From positions 1-22,408 of the forward strand of contig JAYOMI010000058.1 in the NCBI GenBank assembly GCA_038120765.1: DNA of 22,408 bases, given 5' to 3'. The notes beneath the pieces are model-generated. The model was not told where the DNA came from. It made no database searches and saw nothing but the letters and a program-made list of their open reading frames with translations. The translations under genes were made by a program, and so were the position numbers. Position 1 is the stretch's first letter, and every line of letters begins with the position of its first letter. Positions 1 through 8,628 of the stretch are shown in pieces. Source of the stretch: CAXBCP01 sp038120765. GTDB lineage: Bacteria; Pseudomonadota; Alphaproteobacteria; MPNO01; UBA830.

Positions 1-1078
1 GTCCGGTGCCGAGCGTCGCGGTCACGATCGCCTGGGTTTCACCCCGGGTGAACAGGGCGGAACCGTGCGCACGCGGAAGGATGCCGACCTCGGATGCGAT
101 CGGCCGGACGGTTTCGAGGTCGCGGCCGTCGATACGCAGCTTGGTGTCGAGGATGGCATTGCGGACGATGTCTTTTTCGACGGTCTTCAGCATGCCCTTC
201 GCGCGTTCCTGAATGCTCTCGTCGTCATCGGCGAAAGCTTCCATGGCGGCGGCTTTGGCGGCGCCAATCTTTTCGACACGGGCCTGCTTGACGGTTTCCT
301 TGTAGGCATCGCGGAGGCCGGCTTCGGCCGCGGCGGTGACACGTGCAAGGAGCTCGGCCTCATCGTCGGGGGCCTGGGGAACGTCCCAGGGCTCTTTCGC
401 GCAGACTTCCGCCAGCTCGACAATCATGTCGATGACCGGCTGGAAGCTCTCATGCGCGAACATAACCGCGCCCAGCATGACATCCTCGGAAAGCTCGTTG
501 GCTTCCGATTCCACCATATTGACCGCGTTCGCTGTACCGGCAACGACCATGTCGAGGTCGGTATCTGCCATCTGGTCCTGAAGCGGGTTCAGCACATATT
601 CGCCGTCGATATAGGCAACGCGGGCGGCGCCGATCGGGCCCATGAACGGAATTCCCGAAATGGTCAGCGCAGCCGACGAGCCGACGAGTGCGACGATATC
701 GGGATCGTTTTCAAGATCATGCGCCATCACGGTGCAGATGACCTGCGTTTCGTTCCGGAACCCGCTTGCGAACAGAGGACGCAGCGGACGGTCGATCAGG
801 CGGGACGTCAGCGTTTCCTTTTCGGACGGACGGCCTTCGCGCTTGAAAAAGCCGCCCGGAATTTTACCGGCGGCAAATGTCTTTTCCTGGTAGTTGATCG
901 TCAGCGGGAAAAAATCGATCCCCGGCTTCGGCGATTTCTGCGCCACGGCGGTGCAGAGGACCTTCGTTTCGCCATAGGTGACCATGACGGCCCCGTCGGC
1001 CTGCCGGGCGATTTTCCCGGTTTCGATGATGAGCGGACGACCGCCCCATTCAATTTCCTTACGGTGTTCGTTGAACAT
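1..1078 (-). CDS. pnp: Polyribonucleotide nucleotidyltransferase (PNPase), 3'-truncated by window edge
   Basis: PNPase is a 3'-to-5' phosphorolytic exoribonuclease of the RNA degradosome. About 359 codons are present and the C-terminal half (second RNase PH core, KH and S1 domains) lies outside the window. The ATG is at 1078. The product opens MFNEHRKEIEWGGRPLIIET, the standard alphaproteobacterial PNPase N-terminus. The first RNase PH domain follows (KREGRPSEKETLTSRLIDRPLRPLF around residues 80-105), then the helical linker, then the start of the second PH domain (DTKLRIDGRDLETVRPI). The frame is open from the start codon to the edge with no stop. It lies 213 bp downstream of rpsO, as in many bacteria; the interval holds a strong hairpin described separately. 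Identification is firm. Only the first part of the protein can be judged. Confidence 0.97.
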   Translation of the reverse strand, partial: MFNEHRKEIEWGGRPLIIETGKIARQADGAVMVTYGETKVLCTAVAQKSPKPGIDFFPLTINYQEKTFAAGKIPGGFFKREGRPSEKETLTSRLIDRPLRPLFASGFRNETQVICTVMAHDLENDPDIVALVGSSAALTISGIPFMGPIGAARVAYIDGEYVLNPLQDQMADTDLDMVVAGTANAVNMVESEANELSEDVMLGAVMFAHESFQPVIDMIVELAEVCAKEPWDVPQAPDDEAELLARVTAAAEAGLRDAYKETVKQARVEKIGAAKAAAMEAFADDDESIQERAKGMLKTVEKDIVRNAILDTKLRIDGRDLETVRPIASEVGILPRAHGSALFTRGETQAIVTATLGTG

Positions 1079-1221
1079 ATCTTACATTCCTTCCTAAGCC
1101 CGCCGCCCTACGCGGTCGGGCCGGTTTCGCATCGGCAATGTGCATTGACGCGGCCGGCGGGCGTTCGACCCTTGCCGGACTTTGCGCGCGACCCCCATGG
1201 CCGCGACCGTTTATCCGCATT

Positions 1222-1262
1222 CGCATATATGCGCCACCGGCCCGCGATGTCGCAGGCCGGTG
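1222..1262 (-). promoter_or_regulatory. rpsO-pnp intercistronic stem-loop
   Basis: Between rpsO (stop at 1292) and pnp (start at 1078) there is an inverted repeat with perfect 8-bp arms, CACCGGCC at 1235-1242 and GGCCGGTG at 1255-1262. The arms enclose a second 4-bp stem (GCGA 1244-1247 / TCGC 1250-1253). A 12-bp perfect palindrome CGCATATATGCG (1222-1233) follows immediately on the transcript. No U-run follows, so this does not look like a simple terminator. In E. coli the same interval carries an RNase III-processed stem used in pnp autoregulation. A processing or autoregulatory role here is inference by position. Confidence 0.55.
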
Positions 1263-1291
1263 AAGATATCAAAGCGAATACTGTCTTCTGA

Positions 1292-1561
1292 TCAGCGCCG
1301 GAGTCCGAGGCTTGCGATCAGTTTCTCATAGCGAGATTGATCCTTGCGCTTGAGATAATCCAGCAGGCGCCGTCTCTGGCCGACCATCATCAGCAGGCCA
1401 CGACGCGAGTGGAAATCCTTTTTGTGTTCTTTCAGATGTTCCGTGAGGTTGCCGATGCGCTCCGAGAGGATAGCGACCTGAACCTCGGGCGAGCCTGTAT
1501 CGTACTCGCCGGTGGAATATTCCTTGATGAGCTCTGTCTTGCGCTCTGCCGTAATCGACAT
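1292..1561 (-). CDS. rpsO: 30S ribosomal protein S15
   Basis: Small-subunit protein that binds the central domain of 16S rRNA early in 30S assembly. It is 89 aa, the usual length. The whole sequence fits the S15 family: MSITAERKTELIKEY at the start, the TGSPEVQVAILSERI segment, the HKKDFHSRRGLLMMVGQRRR core that contacts rRNA, and the terminal YLKRKDQSRYEKLIASLGLR. The ATG at 1561 is only 3 bp after the truB stop, so the two are cotranscribed and probably translationally coupled. pnp follows downstream. Nothing looks altered or missing. Confidence 0.99.
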   Translation of the reverse strand: MSITAERKTELIKEYSTGEYDTGSPEVQVAILSERIGNLTEHLKEHKKDFHSRRGLLMMVGQRRRLLDYLKRKDQSRYEKLIASLGLRR

Positions 1562-1564
1562 CGT

Positions 1565-2536
1565 TTACTCCGTTTCCGCGCCCGTCATGGGGGCGCCTTC
1601 GATGTTAAGCACCCGAACCGGCCGGATTTCCTCTCCTTCGAGACGGGCGAGCGCGACCGGGATTTCTCCCGACATGGCACACAGAACATCTCCGTCGCGT
1701 ATTGCGTCCAACTCGTTCGCATCGACGAAAATGGTACTGCCGCTTCGCGCCCGGACCGCGCGTCCATGACGCAGGTGGTCGGTCTGGGTATCCGTCATGG
1801 CCAGCGCCGGGATGTCGTCCAGCGCGGTCGTGACGGGCAGCAAGCTATCTTGCGGGGGGGCAGATAGCATGGTTTCGGCCAGTTTATCCAGCGAAATCGC
1901 ATCTTTTTCAGAAAACGGGCCGCAGAGCGTCCGCCGCAGCTCCGATACATGGGCAACAGACCCGAGACGGACCCCTAAATCGCGGGCCAGGCTGCGGATA
2001 TAGGTCCCTTTACCGCAATCGACTTCGAACACGGCGTGATCCGCATCGGGCCGGTCAATGAGCTCGAAGCGGCTGATCTCTACATTCCTGGCCGGCGGAA
2101 GTTCACCGTTGCCGTCGCGGGCCATTTTATAGGACCGTTGCCCATCTATCTTGATCGCGGAATAGACCGGCGGCACCTGCGACACGGTGCCCGTGAATTC
2201 GGACAGGGCCGCCCGGATCGCGGCATCGTCCGGCCGGATATCGCTGGTCGCGATGACACGGCCTTCCAAATCGTCGGTATCCCGCGCCTCGCCGAAACAC
2301 GCGGTAAACCGGTATGCCTTTGCGCCATCCATTACGTAGGGAACGGTTTTTGTGGCCTCGCCCAGGGCGATCGGCAGAACGCCGGTCGCCAGCGGGTCGA
2401 GCGTGCCGGCGTGACCGGCTTTCTGTGCATCGAATATGCGGCGCACGCGGCCCACAACCTGGGTTGATGTGACGCCGATATCCTTGTCGACCGCGATCCA
2501 GCCGTGAACCGCCGCGCCGCGGCGTTTACGCCTCAT
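1565..2536 (-). CDS. truB: tRNA pseudouridine(55) synthase TruB
   Basis: Forms pseudouridine-55 in the T-loop of tRNAs and also acts as a tRNA chaperone. The chosen ATG at 2536 gives 323 aa starting MRRKRRGAAVHGWIAVDKD and overlaps the rbfA stop by 11 bp. The frame is open further upstream, but that part is rbfA read out of frame and is not TruB-like. The catalytic motif GHAGTLDPLATGVL places the catalytic aspartate at about D47. The conserved QVPPVYSAIKIDGQRSYKMAR and CGKGTYIRSLARDLG segments follow, then a C-terminal domain. It sits between rbfA and rpsO, the classical order. Confidence 0.97.
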   Translation of the reverse strand: MRRKRRGAAVHGWIAVDKDIGVTSTQVVGRVRRIFDAQKAGHAGTLDPLATGVLPIALGEATKTVPYVMDGAKAYRFTACFGEARDTDDLEGRVIATSDIRPDDAAIRAALSEFTGTVSQVPPVYSAIKIDGQRSYKMARDGNGELPPARNVEISRFELIDRPDADHAVFEVDCGKGTYIRSLARDLGVRLGSVAHVSELRRTLCGPFSEKDAISLDKLAETMLSAPPQDSLLPVTTALDDIPALAMTDTQTDHLRHGRAVRARSGSTIFVDANELDAIRDGDVLCAMSGEIPVALARLEGEEIRPVRVLNIEGAPMTGAETE

Positions 2537-2969
2537 CTTCTTCCTTACCGACGTCGCGATCTTCGTCAGGATCCTCGTCCCGAAGCGCGTTGACGTCGGC
2601 CGAGACAACCGGGCTGCGCAGCAGGGCCTCGATATGGTCGGCATTGTCGAAAGTGGCGTCGAGCTCGAAGGACAGGGACGGCAAACGTCGCAGATCAACT
2701 TCGGCCGCCACGCGCCGGCGGAAAAACGGGGCTGCCCGGTTCAGACTGACCAGAATTTCATCGCTTCCGGCCCCGCCGAGCGGCATGACATAGGCGGTCG
2801 CATTGCGCAGGTCAGGGCTGACCCGGACCTCGGTAACGGTAATCGTGACACCGTCCAGGCCGGGATCGTTCGCCTCGCCGCGGTCGATCAGCTGCACCAG
2901 GATATGCCGGATGACCTCGCCGATACGCAACTGCCGCTGGCTGCGGGACTTCGATTCACCGCGCTTCAT
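2526..2969 (-). CDS. rbfA: Ribosome-binding factor A
   Basis: RbfA binds the immature 30S subunit and assists 16S rRNA 5'-end maturation, notably at low temperature. It is 147 aa, slightly longer than the E. coli protein because of an acidic C-terminal tail (DEDPDEDRDVGKEEDEA) seen in many alphaproteobacterial forms. The recognisable KH-type core runs from QLRIGEVIRHILVQLIDRG through VTITVTEVRVSPDLRNATAYV to RRRVAAEVDLRRLPSLSFELD. The ATG is at 2969 and the stop overlaps the truB start by 11 bp. infB ends 61 bp upstream. All neighbours belong to the same operon. Confidence 0.96.
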   Translation of the reverse strand: MKRGESKSRSQRQLRIGEVIRHILVQLIDRGEANDPGLDGVTITVTEVRVSPDLRNATAYVMPLGGAGSDEILVSLNRAAPFFRRRVAAEVDLRRLPSLSFELDATFDNADHIEALLRSPVVSADVNALRDEDPDEDRDVGKEEDEA

Positions 2970-3030
2970 CTCAATAACCCGCTAAATAACCTGTTGTGAC
3001 ACCAAGCCGGCGCCGGTCCCGAACTGCGTG

Positions 3031-5613
3031 CTACAGGGTTCGGGCGATTTCCTCGACATCGAAACATTCGATGACGTCGCCGGCCTTGAGATCCTGATAG
3101 TTCTCGAACGCCATGCCGCATTCGAAACCCTGCGTGACCTCGCGCACTTCATCCTTGAAGCGCTTGAGCGTCGACAGCTTGCCCTCGTGGATAACAACGT
3201 CGTCGCGCAGAAGACGAACGCTGGAGCCGCGCCGCACCACGCCTTCGGTAACCTCGCAGCCCGCAACGCGGCCGACCTTGGTGATGTTGAACACCTCCTT
3301 GATCGCGGCGTTGCCGAGGAAGGTTTCGCGAATCTGCGGTGCCAGCATGCCGCTGAGCATCGATTTCAGATCGTCGACCAGGTCGTAAATGATCGCGTAG
3401 TAGCGAATGTCCGTCCCTTCGCTCTCGGCCAGTCGCCGTGCCTGTGCGTTCGCACGGACGTTGAAGCCGACCAGCATCGCGCCGGATGCCTGGGCAAGCG
3501 TGACATCGGATTCGTTAATCGCGCCGACGCCGGAATGCAGCACCCGCACCGAAACTTCGTCGGTACCAAGATTGTGCGCGCTCTGGAGGATCGCTTCGAC
3601 CGAGCCCTGAACGTCGCCTTTGACGACGATGGGGATCTCCTGGACTTCGCCTGCCTGGATCCGGTCGAACATCTGGTCAAGCGTGCCGCGCGCACCGGCC
3701 TGAACCTTGGCATCGCGATTGCGGCGATTTCGGAAATCGGTGATTTCACGCGCCCGCGCCTCGTTCTCGACAACACCGAACTCGTCACCGGCGTTCGGCG
3801 TGCCGTTCAGGCCGAGAATCTCGACCGGCATGGACGGCGTGGCGGAATCGACGCGCGCACCCGTATCGTCGATCAGCGCCCGGACCTTGCCCCACTCGGC
3901 CCCGGCGACAACGATATCGCCCACATTCAGCGTGCCGCGCTGCACCAGTACGGTCGCGACCGACCCGCGTCCTGTTTCGACCTTCGCTTCAACAACAACG
4001 CCTTCGGCATCCCGGTCGGGGTTTGCCTGAATCTCGAGGATTTCCGACTGAAGGATGATCGCTTCTTCCAGCTTGTCAAGATTTGTCTTCTTCAGCGCCG
4101 ACACTTCTACCGAGAGAACGTCTCCGCCGAGATTTTCGACGACCAGTTCATGCGACAGCAATTCATTGCGCACCCTGTCCGCATTGGCATCGGGCCGGTC
4201 CATCTTGTTGATCGCAACGATGATCGGCACGCCTGCCGCCTTGGCATGGTCGATCGCCTCTACGGTCTGCGGCATGATGCCGTCATCGGCGGCAACGACG
4301 AGCACCACGATATCCGTGGCGTTCGCGCCGCGCGACCGCATGGCGGTGAATGCTTCATGGCCGGGAGTATCGAGGAACGTAATCTTGTCGCCGCTCGCCA
4401 TCCGGACCTGATAGGCGCCGATATGCTGTGTGATGCCGCCTGCTTCGCCGGCGACCACGTCGGTCGACCGCAGCGCATCCAGCAGCGATGTCTTGCCGTG
4501 ATCGACATGACCCATGATGGTGACCACCGGCGGGCGCGGCTGAAGATTCGTATCGTCCTTGTCTTCGGCGCCCTTCAGGCCGATTTCGACATCCGCCTCG
4601 GAAACGCGCTTCGGCGTATGGCCGAACTCGGTCACAACCAGTTCCGCGGTATCCGCGTCGATCGTCTCGGTTATCGTCGCCATGATGCCGTTATTCATCA
4701 GCGCCTTGATGATATCGCCGGCACGCTCGGTCATACGATTGGCGAGTTCCTGCACCGTGATGGTGTCTGGAATAATTACTTCTCGGAACACTTTTTTCGA
4801 TTCCTTCGGCCCGGATGCTGCACGCTTTTCGCGTTCCCGCTGGCGGCGTACGGAAGCCAGGCTGCGCTGACGCTCGTCATCGTTCAGCGCCTGTGAAATG
4901 GTCAGCTTGCCGCTACGACGGCGCGAATCGCCCCGGCGCGCCGCAGGTTTGCGCGCATCGACCTTGTCGTCCTGGCCGGCATCGTCGTCTTTTACGGGCG
5001 CGCGAACCTCGGTTTTCGCCTTGGCTTTCGGCTTCGCCGTATCTGCAGCGCTCGGATCGGGGGTCTCAAGCCGGGCCGCCTGTTCCGCGGCGCGGCGCGC
5101 GGCCTCTTCATCGAGACGATGCCGCTCCTGTTCCTCGGCGCGGCGACGTTCTTCTTCTTCCTTGCGGCGCTGTTCTTCGATTTCGCGCTGACGGGCCTCT
5201 TCTTCCCGGCGGCGGGCTTCCATGGCTTCGCGCTCGGCGCGATTCTCGGCAATCTCGGTCTCGGTCTGCCGGGCGCCTTCAAGGGCGCGCGTCCGGGCAG
5301 CGCGCTCCTGTTCCGTCAGGGTCCGCGCTGGCGCGACCGTTTTCTTTACCGGCGCCGGTTCAACCGGCGCATCGACAACGGGTGCGGCTTCTTCGATCTT
5401 GGGCTGGTCGCGAATTTCCGTCATCGCGCCATCGTCTGCCTGCTTGAAGGTGCGCTTGCGGCGCACTTCGACAGCGACGGCCTTCGTGCGGCCGTGAGAA
5501 AAGCTTTGGCGAACCTGGCCTGCATCAACAGTCTTGTTGAGCTCAAGCTTGCCGGGTCGCGAGAGCGACAGCTTTTTCTTCTTGCCGTCAGTCGTTTCTT
5601 TCTGGTCTGTCAT
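3031..5613 (-). CDS. infB: Translation initiation factor IF-2
   Basis: GTPase that delivers fMet-tRNA to the 30S subunit and promotes subunit joining. It is 860 aa. The N-terminus is basic (KKKKLSLSRPGKLELNKTV). Residues about 100-185 form a highly charged Glu/Arg coiled-coil-like stretch, then comes a linker. The IF2 N-domain is at about 275-335 (IPDTITVQELANRMTERAGD). The G domain shows G1 GHVDHGKT at 368-375, G3 DTPGH at 415-419 and G4 NKMD at 469-472. Domains II, III and the fMet-tRNA-binding IV follow (GRVAGCEVTEGVVRRGSSVR; FECGMAFENYQDLKAGDVIE). The start is 6 bp after the ylxR stop. The long open frames opposite it are shadows of its codon bias. Confidence 0.98.
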   Translation of the reverse strand: MTDQKETTDGKKKKLSLSRPGKLELNKTVDAGQVRQSFSHGRTKAVAVEVRRKRTFKQADDGAMTEIRDQPKIEEAAPVVDAPVEPAPVKKTVAPARTLTEQERAARTRALEGARQTETEIAENRAEREAMEARRREEEARQREIEEQRRKEEEERRRAEEQERHRLDEEAARRAAEQAARLETPDPSAADTAKPKAKAKTEVRAPVKDDDAGQDDKVDARKPAARRGDSRRRSGKLTISQALNDDERQRSLASVRRQREREKRAASGPKESKKVFREVIIPDTITVQELANRMTERAGDIIKALMNNGIMATITETIDADTAELVVTEFGHTPKRVSEADVEIGLKGAEDKDDTNLQPRPPVVTIMGHVDHGKTSLLDALRSTDVVAGEAGGITQHIGAYQVRMASGDKITFLDTPGHEAFTAMRSRGANATDIVVLVVAADDGIMPQTVEAIDHAKAAGVPIIVAINKMDRPDANADRVRNELLSHELVVENLGGDVLSVEVSALKKTNLDKLEEAIILQSEILEIQANPDRDAEGVVVEAKVETGRGSVATVLVQRGTLNVGDIVVAGAEWGKVRALIDDTGARVDSATPSMPVEILGLNGTPNAGDEFGVVENEARAREITDFRNRRNRDAKVQAGARGTLDQMFDRIQAGEVQEIPIVVKGDVQGSVEAILQSAHNLGTDEVSVRVLHSGVGAINESDVTLAQASGAMLVGFNVRANAQARRLAESEGTDIRYYAIIYDLVDDLKSMLSGMLAPQIRETFLGNAAIKEVFNITKVGRVAGCEVTEGVVRRGSSVRLLRDDVVIHEGKLSTLKRFKDEVREVTQGFECGMAFENYQDLKAGDVIECFDVEEIARTL

Positions 5614-5619
5614 CTTCCG

Positions 5620-6240
5620 TCAGCTTTCCTGCAACTCAAGATCGGTGCCGATATCGGCACCTTCGCTTTTTATTCCCGCGCAACGCTGCGCTTCCCTCGA
5701 CAAACGGTCTGCAAGACCGCCTGCCAGGACCGCTGCGTGCACGACTCTGTCCCGCCCGAAGGGCGCCCCGAGCCGGTCCGCCGTCCATAACGACAGCGTT
5801 TCGACCCCGGTCGCACGCCGGGCAAGTTTTTCACGCCCGTCATCGGCACCGTCCGAGGCTTCAATCAGAAGCGCCACGTCGCCGGTTTCCAGCGCCGCCC
5901 GAACCTTTTCAAACCCGGCAACCGCCGCGCCAGATCGCCGCGCCAACCCGATCATATCGAGACAGCGGCTGTCCATCAGCGCGGCAAGGCGATAGGGCAG
6001 GTCCGCCGGTACCTTGACGTTCCGGCGGGCAGCCTTCGAGAACGTATTCTCGGCGCAAGCCCGCCTTATTATATCGCCGCGCGCCGTCAACCACAATCCG
6101 CGCCCGGGCAGCTTCTCTTCGAGGTCGGGCACAACCTCTCCGTCGGGCGAGATGGCGAAGCGGACCAGCATCCCACGCGGCGACGTTTCGCGCGTATAGA
6201 TGCAGCGCCGTTCGGGCATCTGCTTTTCGGAGCGGGCCAT
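5620..6240 (-). CDS. YlxR-family RNA-binding protein fused to an L7Ae-like domain
   Basis: Likely nucleic-acid-binding protein of the nusA-infB operon. The ATG at 6240 gives 206 aa and sits 10 bp after the nusA stop; the open frame extends upstream but only as antiphase nusA. Residues about 8-85 match the YlxR/DUF448 domain, with MPERRCIYTRETSPRGMLVR at the start and GRGLWLTARGDIIRRA further on. Residues about 105-190 resemble an L7Ae-like fold (MIGLARRSGAAVAGFEKVRA, ALLIEASDGADDGREKLARR). In Firmicutes these two domains are separate genes (ylxR, ylxQ); alphaproteobacteria commonly have the fusion. The precise role is not known from the sequence. Confidence 0.9.
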   Translation of the reverse strand: MARSEKQMPERRCIYTRETSPRGMLVRFAISPDGEVVPDLEEKLPGRGLWLTARGDIIRRACAENTFSKAARRNVKVPADLPYRLAALMDSRCLDMIGLARRSGAAVAGFEKVRAALETGDVALLIEASDGADDGREKLARRATGVETLSLWTADRLGAPFGRDRVVHAAVLAGGLADRLSREAQRCAGIKSEGADIGTDLELQES

Positions 6241-6250
6241 GCCGTTACGC

Positions 6251-7870
6251 TCAGCCCTCCCCGGCGGGGGCCGTTTCCTCGGCAACCGCGTCGACGGGCT
6301 CTTCCGCTGCCGGCGCGTCTTCATCGTCGAACCAGTGCGCCCGCGCAGCCATGATGATAGCGTTGACCTGTTCTTCGTCCAGCCCGTAATCGGCAAGGAT
6401 ACCGCGGCCCTCACCTTCACGGTTGCCCGGATCGTTCAGTTCGTCTGTCGCCAGATCGCCCAGATCGTCGAGGGTTTTTATCCCCGCTTCGCCAAGCGTG
6501 ACCACCATCGCCGGCGTCAGGCCGTCCAGGGCGGCGAGATCGTCGTCAACGCCAAGTTCACGGCGCATTGTCGCAAGACGTTCTTCCTCCTCGGACAGGA
6601 AGCTGTTGGCACGGTTCCGGAGTTCCTCGGCAATATCCTCGTCAAAGCCCTCAATTGACAGCAGGTCTTCGATCGGCACGAAAGCGACTTCTTCAATGCT
6701 GGAGAAACCCTCGGTGACCAGCAGATGGGCTAGCACGTCGTCGACATCGAGACCGTCGATAAACATCTGCGAACGCGACTGGAATTCTTCCTGACGACGT
6801 TCGGATTCCTCCTCCTCCGTCAGGATCATGATGTCCCACTGGGTCAGCTGCGACGCCAGGCGCACGTTCTGGCCGCGCCGCCCGATTGCCAGGCTGAGCT
6901 GCTCGTCGGGGACAACCACCTCGATCTTCTGCTGTTCCTCATCGAGCACGACCTTGGTCACCTCGGCCGGGGCAAGCGCGTTGACGATAAAGGTCGCCGG
7001 GTCAGGCGACCACTGGATGATATCAATCTTCTCGCCCTGCAGTTCGCCGACGACCGCCTGGACACGGCTGCCGCGCATGCCGACGCAGGCGCCGACCGGG
7101 TCGATGCTGGAATCGTTCGACAGCACCGCGATCTTGGCCCGGCTGCCCGGATCGCGGGCGACCGACTTGATCTCGATAATGCCGTCATAGATTTCCGGCA
7201 CTTCCTGCGCGAAAAGTTTTGCCATGAACTGGGGGTGGCTGCGCGACAGGAAAATCTGCGGACCGCGAATTTCCTCGCGCACGTCATAGATGTAGGCCCG
7301 CACACGGTCGCCGGGGCGCAGGGATTCGCGCGGAATGGATTCGTCCCGCCGGATCACACCCTCGGCGCGGCCGAGATCGACCGTGATATTGCCGAATTCG
7401 GTCCGCTTGACGATGCCATTGACGATTTCGGTGACGCGGTCCTTGTATTCCTCGTACTGGCGCTTGCGTTCCGCTTCACGCACTTTCTGGACGATCACCT
7501 GTTTTGCGGTCTGCGCGGCAATACGCCCGAAATCAATCGGCGGCAGCGGGTCGATAATAAAGTCGCCGGCAACGGCGCCTGCCTTCATCGCCTGGGCCTC
7601 TTTCGGCGTTACCTGCGTTACCTCGTTCTCGATCTCGTCGGTGACTTCGAGGTAGCGCGCGAGCTTGATATCGCCGCTTTTGCGGTCGATCTGGGCGCGG
7701 ACATCGTGCTCCAGCCCGTATTTGGAGCGGGCGGCTTTCTGGATTGCCATTTCCATGGCCTCCAGCACTTCTTCAGCCTCGATCGATTTTTCCCGCGCAA
7801 CCGCATCCGCGATCTGCAGCAGTTCCAGCCGGTCGTAGCCTGCGACCGGAATGTTTTCCATATCAACCAT
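6251..7870 (-). CDS. nusA: Transcription termination/antitermination protein NusA
   Basis: Binds RNA polymerase and nascent RNA, modulating pausing, termination and antitermination. It is 539 aa. The RNAP-binding N-terminal domain covers about 1-130 (RLELLQIADAVAREKSIEAE). An S1 domain lies at about 137-202. KH1 carries the GMRG loop at 264-267 and KH2 carries GRRG at 330-333. Two acidic helix-hairpin-helix repeats follow (about 380-430 and 455-515), then an acidic Ala/Glu-rich tail. The ATG at 7870 is preferred over the in-frame ATG three codons later because a GGAAG lies a suitable distance upstream. rimP ends 19 bp upstream and ylxR starts 10 bp downstream. Confidence 0.98.
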   Translation of the reverse strand: MVDMENIPVAGYDRLELLQIADAVAREKSIEAEEVLEAMEMAIQKAARSKYGLEHDVRAQIDRKSGDIKLARYLEVTDEIENEVTQVTPKEAQAMKAGAVAGDFIIDPLPPIDFGRIAAQTAKQVIVQKVREAERKRQYEEYKDRVTEIVNGIVKRTEFGNITVDLGRAEGVIRRDESIPRESLRPGDRVRAYIYDVREEIRGPQIFLSRSHPQFMAKLFAQEVPEIYDGIIEIKSVARDPGSRAKIAVLSNDSSIDPVGACVGMRGSRVQAVVGELQGEKIDIIQWSPDPATFIVNALAPAEVTKVVLDEEQQKIEVVVPDEQLSLAIGRRGQNVRLASQLTQWDIMILTEEEESERRQEEFQSRSQMFIDGLDVDDVLAHLLVTEGFSSIEEVAFVPIEDLLSIEGFDEDIAEELRNRANSFLSEEEERLATMRRELGVDDDLAALDGLTPAMVVTLGEAGIKTLDDLGDLATDELNDPGNREGEGRGILADYGLDEEQVNAIIMAARAHWFDDEDAPAAEEPVDAVAEETAPAGEG

Positions 7871-7889
7871 TTTCGTTCTTCCGTTAGCG

Positions 7890-8399
7890 TTAAACGTTTT
7901 CTTTGTTCTGATTGTGCGCCTTCTGGCTGGCGGCGATCAACTCGTCCGTCAGCACCAGTTTGGCGCGCAGTATATCCTCGAAAGGAATCTCGTAGGTTTC
8001 TCCGTCGACTTCCATGAGGATCGTCTCACCCTCGACGCCTTTTAACTTGCCGCGAAAGCGCTTGCGATCGACGATTGCCTCCCGCGTATCGATCCGCGTC
8101 TCGAAACCCGCAAAACGGGTAAAATCTTCCAGCCGTACCAGCGGACGATCCATGCCGGGAGAACTGACTTCCAGCGTGTAGGCCTCCGTGATCGGGTCTT
8201 CGACGTCAAGGATCGTCGAAATATTGCGGCTGATACTGGCGCAATCTTCAACATTCATCTCCACACGGTCCTTGCGTTCCGCCATAACCTGCAGACACCG
8301 GTCTGACGCACCGCCGCTGATCTGTACGCGCACGAGATCATATCCCATCGAATCGAGGGACGGTTCTATCAGCCGTGCGACTAGTGAAGCCTGATCCAT
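7890..8399 (-). CDS. rimP: Ribosome maturation factor RimP
   Basis: Assists 30S assembly, especially pseudoknot and S12 incorporation steps. The chosen ATG at 8399 gives 169 aa starting MDQASLVARLIEPSLDSMGY, which matches the family N-terminus. The frame is open upstream but holds only non-conserved sequence and a 15-bp tandem duplication. Key segments are VRVQISGGASDRCLQVMAER, VEDCASISRNISTILDVEDP, YTLEVSSPGMDRPL and the C-terminal SH3-like part (GETILMEVDGETYEIPFEDI). It is the first gene of the rimP-nusA-infB operon here, because a rho-independent terminator separates it from trmB. Confidence 0.95.
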   Translation of the reverse strand: MDQASLVARLIEPSLDSMGYDLVRVQISGGASDRCLQVMAERKDRVEMNVEDCASISRNISTILDVEDPITEAYTLEVSSPGMDRPLVRLEDFTRFAGFETRIDTREAIVDRKRFRGKLKGVEGETILMEVDGETYEIPFEDILRAKLVLTDELIAASQKAHNQNKENV

Positions 8400-8404
8400 C
8401 GTCG

Positions 8405-8434
8405 TTACGTCTCGCCCAATTACGTCTCGCCCAA
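8405..8434. repeat. 15-bp perfect tandem duplication immediately upstream of rimP
   Basis: The unit TTACGTCTCGCCCAA occurs twice back to back, at 8405-8419 and 8420-8434, with no mismatch. It ends 6 bp before the rimP start codon (8397-8399). It therefore lies in the 5' leader of the rimP-nusA-infB transcript. A looser repetition of TCTCTCTGG follows at about 8436-8456. It is best explained as a replication-slippage duplication. Confidence 0.85.
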
Positions 8435-8511
8435 GTCTCTCTGGCCGTGCCAGTTCTCTCTGGTTCTGCGCGTATCTTTTGTCTGGCCAGGCGCCTGTCC
8501 GGTCACCCAAT

Positions 8512-8533
8512 AAAAAAAGCGGGCCGGGCCCAC
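8512..8533 (-). terminator. Rho-independent terminator downstream of trmB
   Basis: On the minus-strand transcript GTGGGCCCGGCCCGC (8533 to 8519) folds into a 5-bp GC-rich stem, including one G-U pair, with loop CCCGG. It is followed directly by seven U residues (8518-8512). It lies 96 bp after the trmB stop and 112 bp before the rimP start. It therefore closes the metK-trmB unit and implies a separate promoter for rimP in 8400-8511. I cannot pinpoint that promoter. A 10-bp palindrome CAGGCGCCTG lies at 8488-8497 within that interval. Confidence 0.75.
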
Positions 8534-8628
8534 TCTTCTAAGCTTTTATTCGGTCCCCGGGAGGGCCTGAGGTTAAGTGTCGCGTAACCTAGTCCCGGCC
8601 AGCGCCGAAGGCAAGCCTTTATAGTACC

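Noticed and set aside
65..1291. 408-codon plus-strand open frame opposite pnp
   Set aside because: It lies antisense to the PNPase coding sequence and the rpsO-pnp spacer, and its product is an unrecognisable mix. pnp itself explains the region.
3028..4896. 622-codon open frame on the plus strand opposite infB
   Set aside because: It is the complement of a strongly supported IF-2 gene. The product has no recognisable domain and the frame is kept open by GC-rich codon bias.
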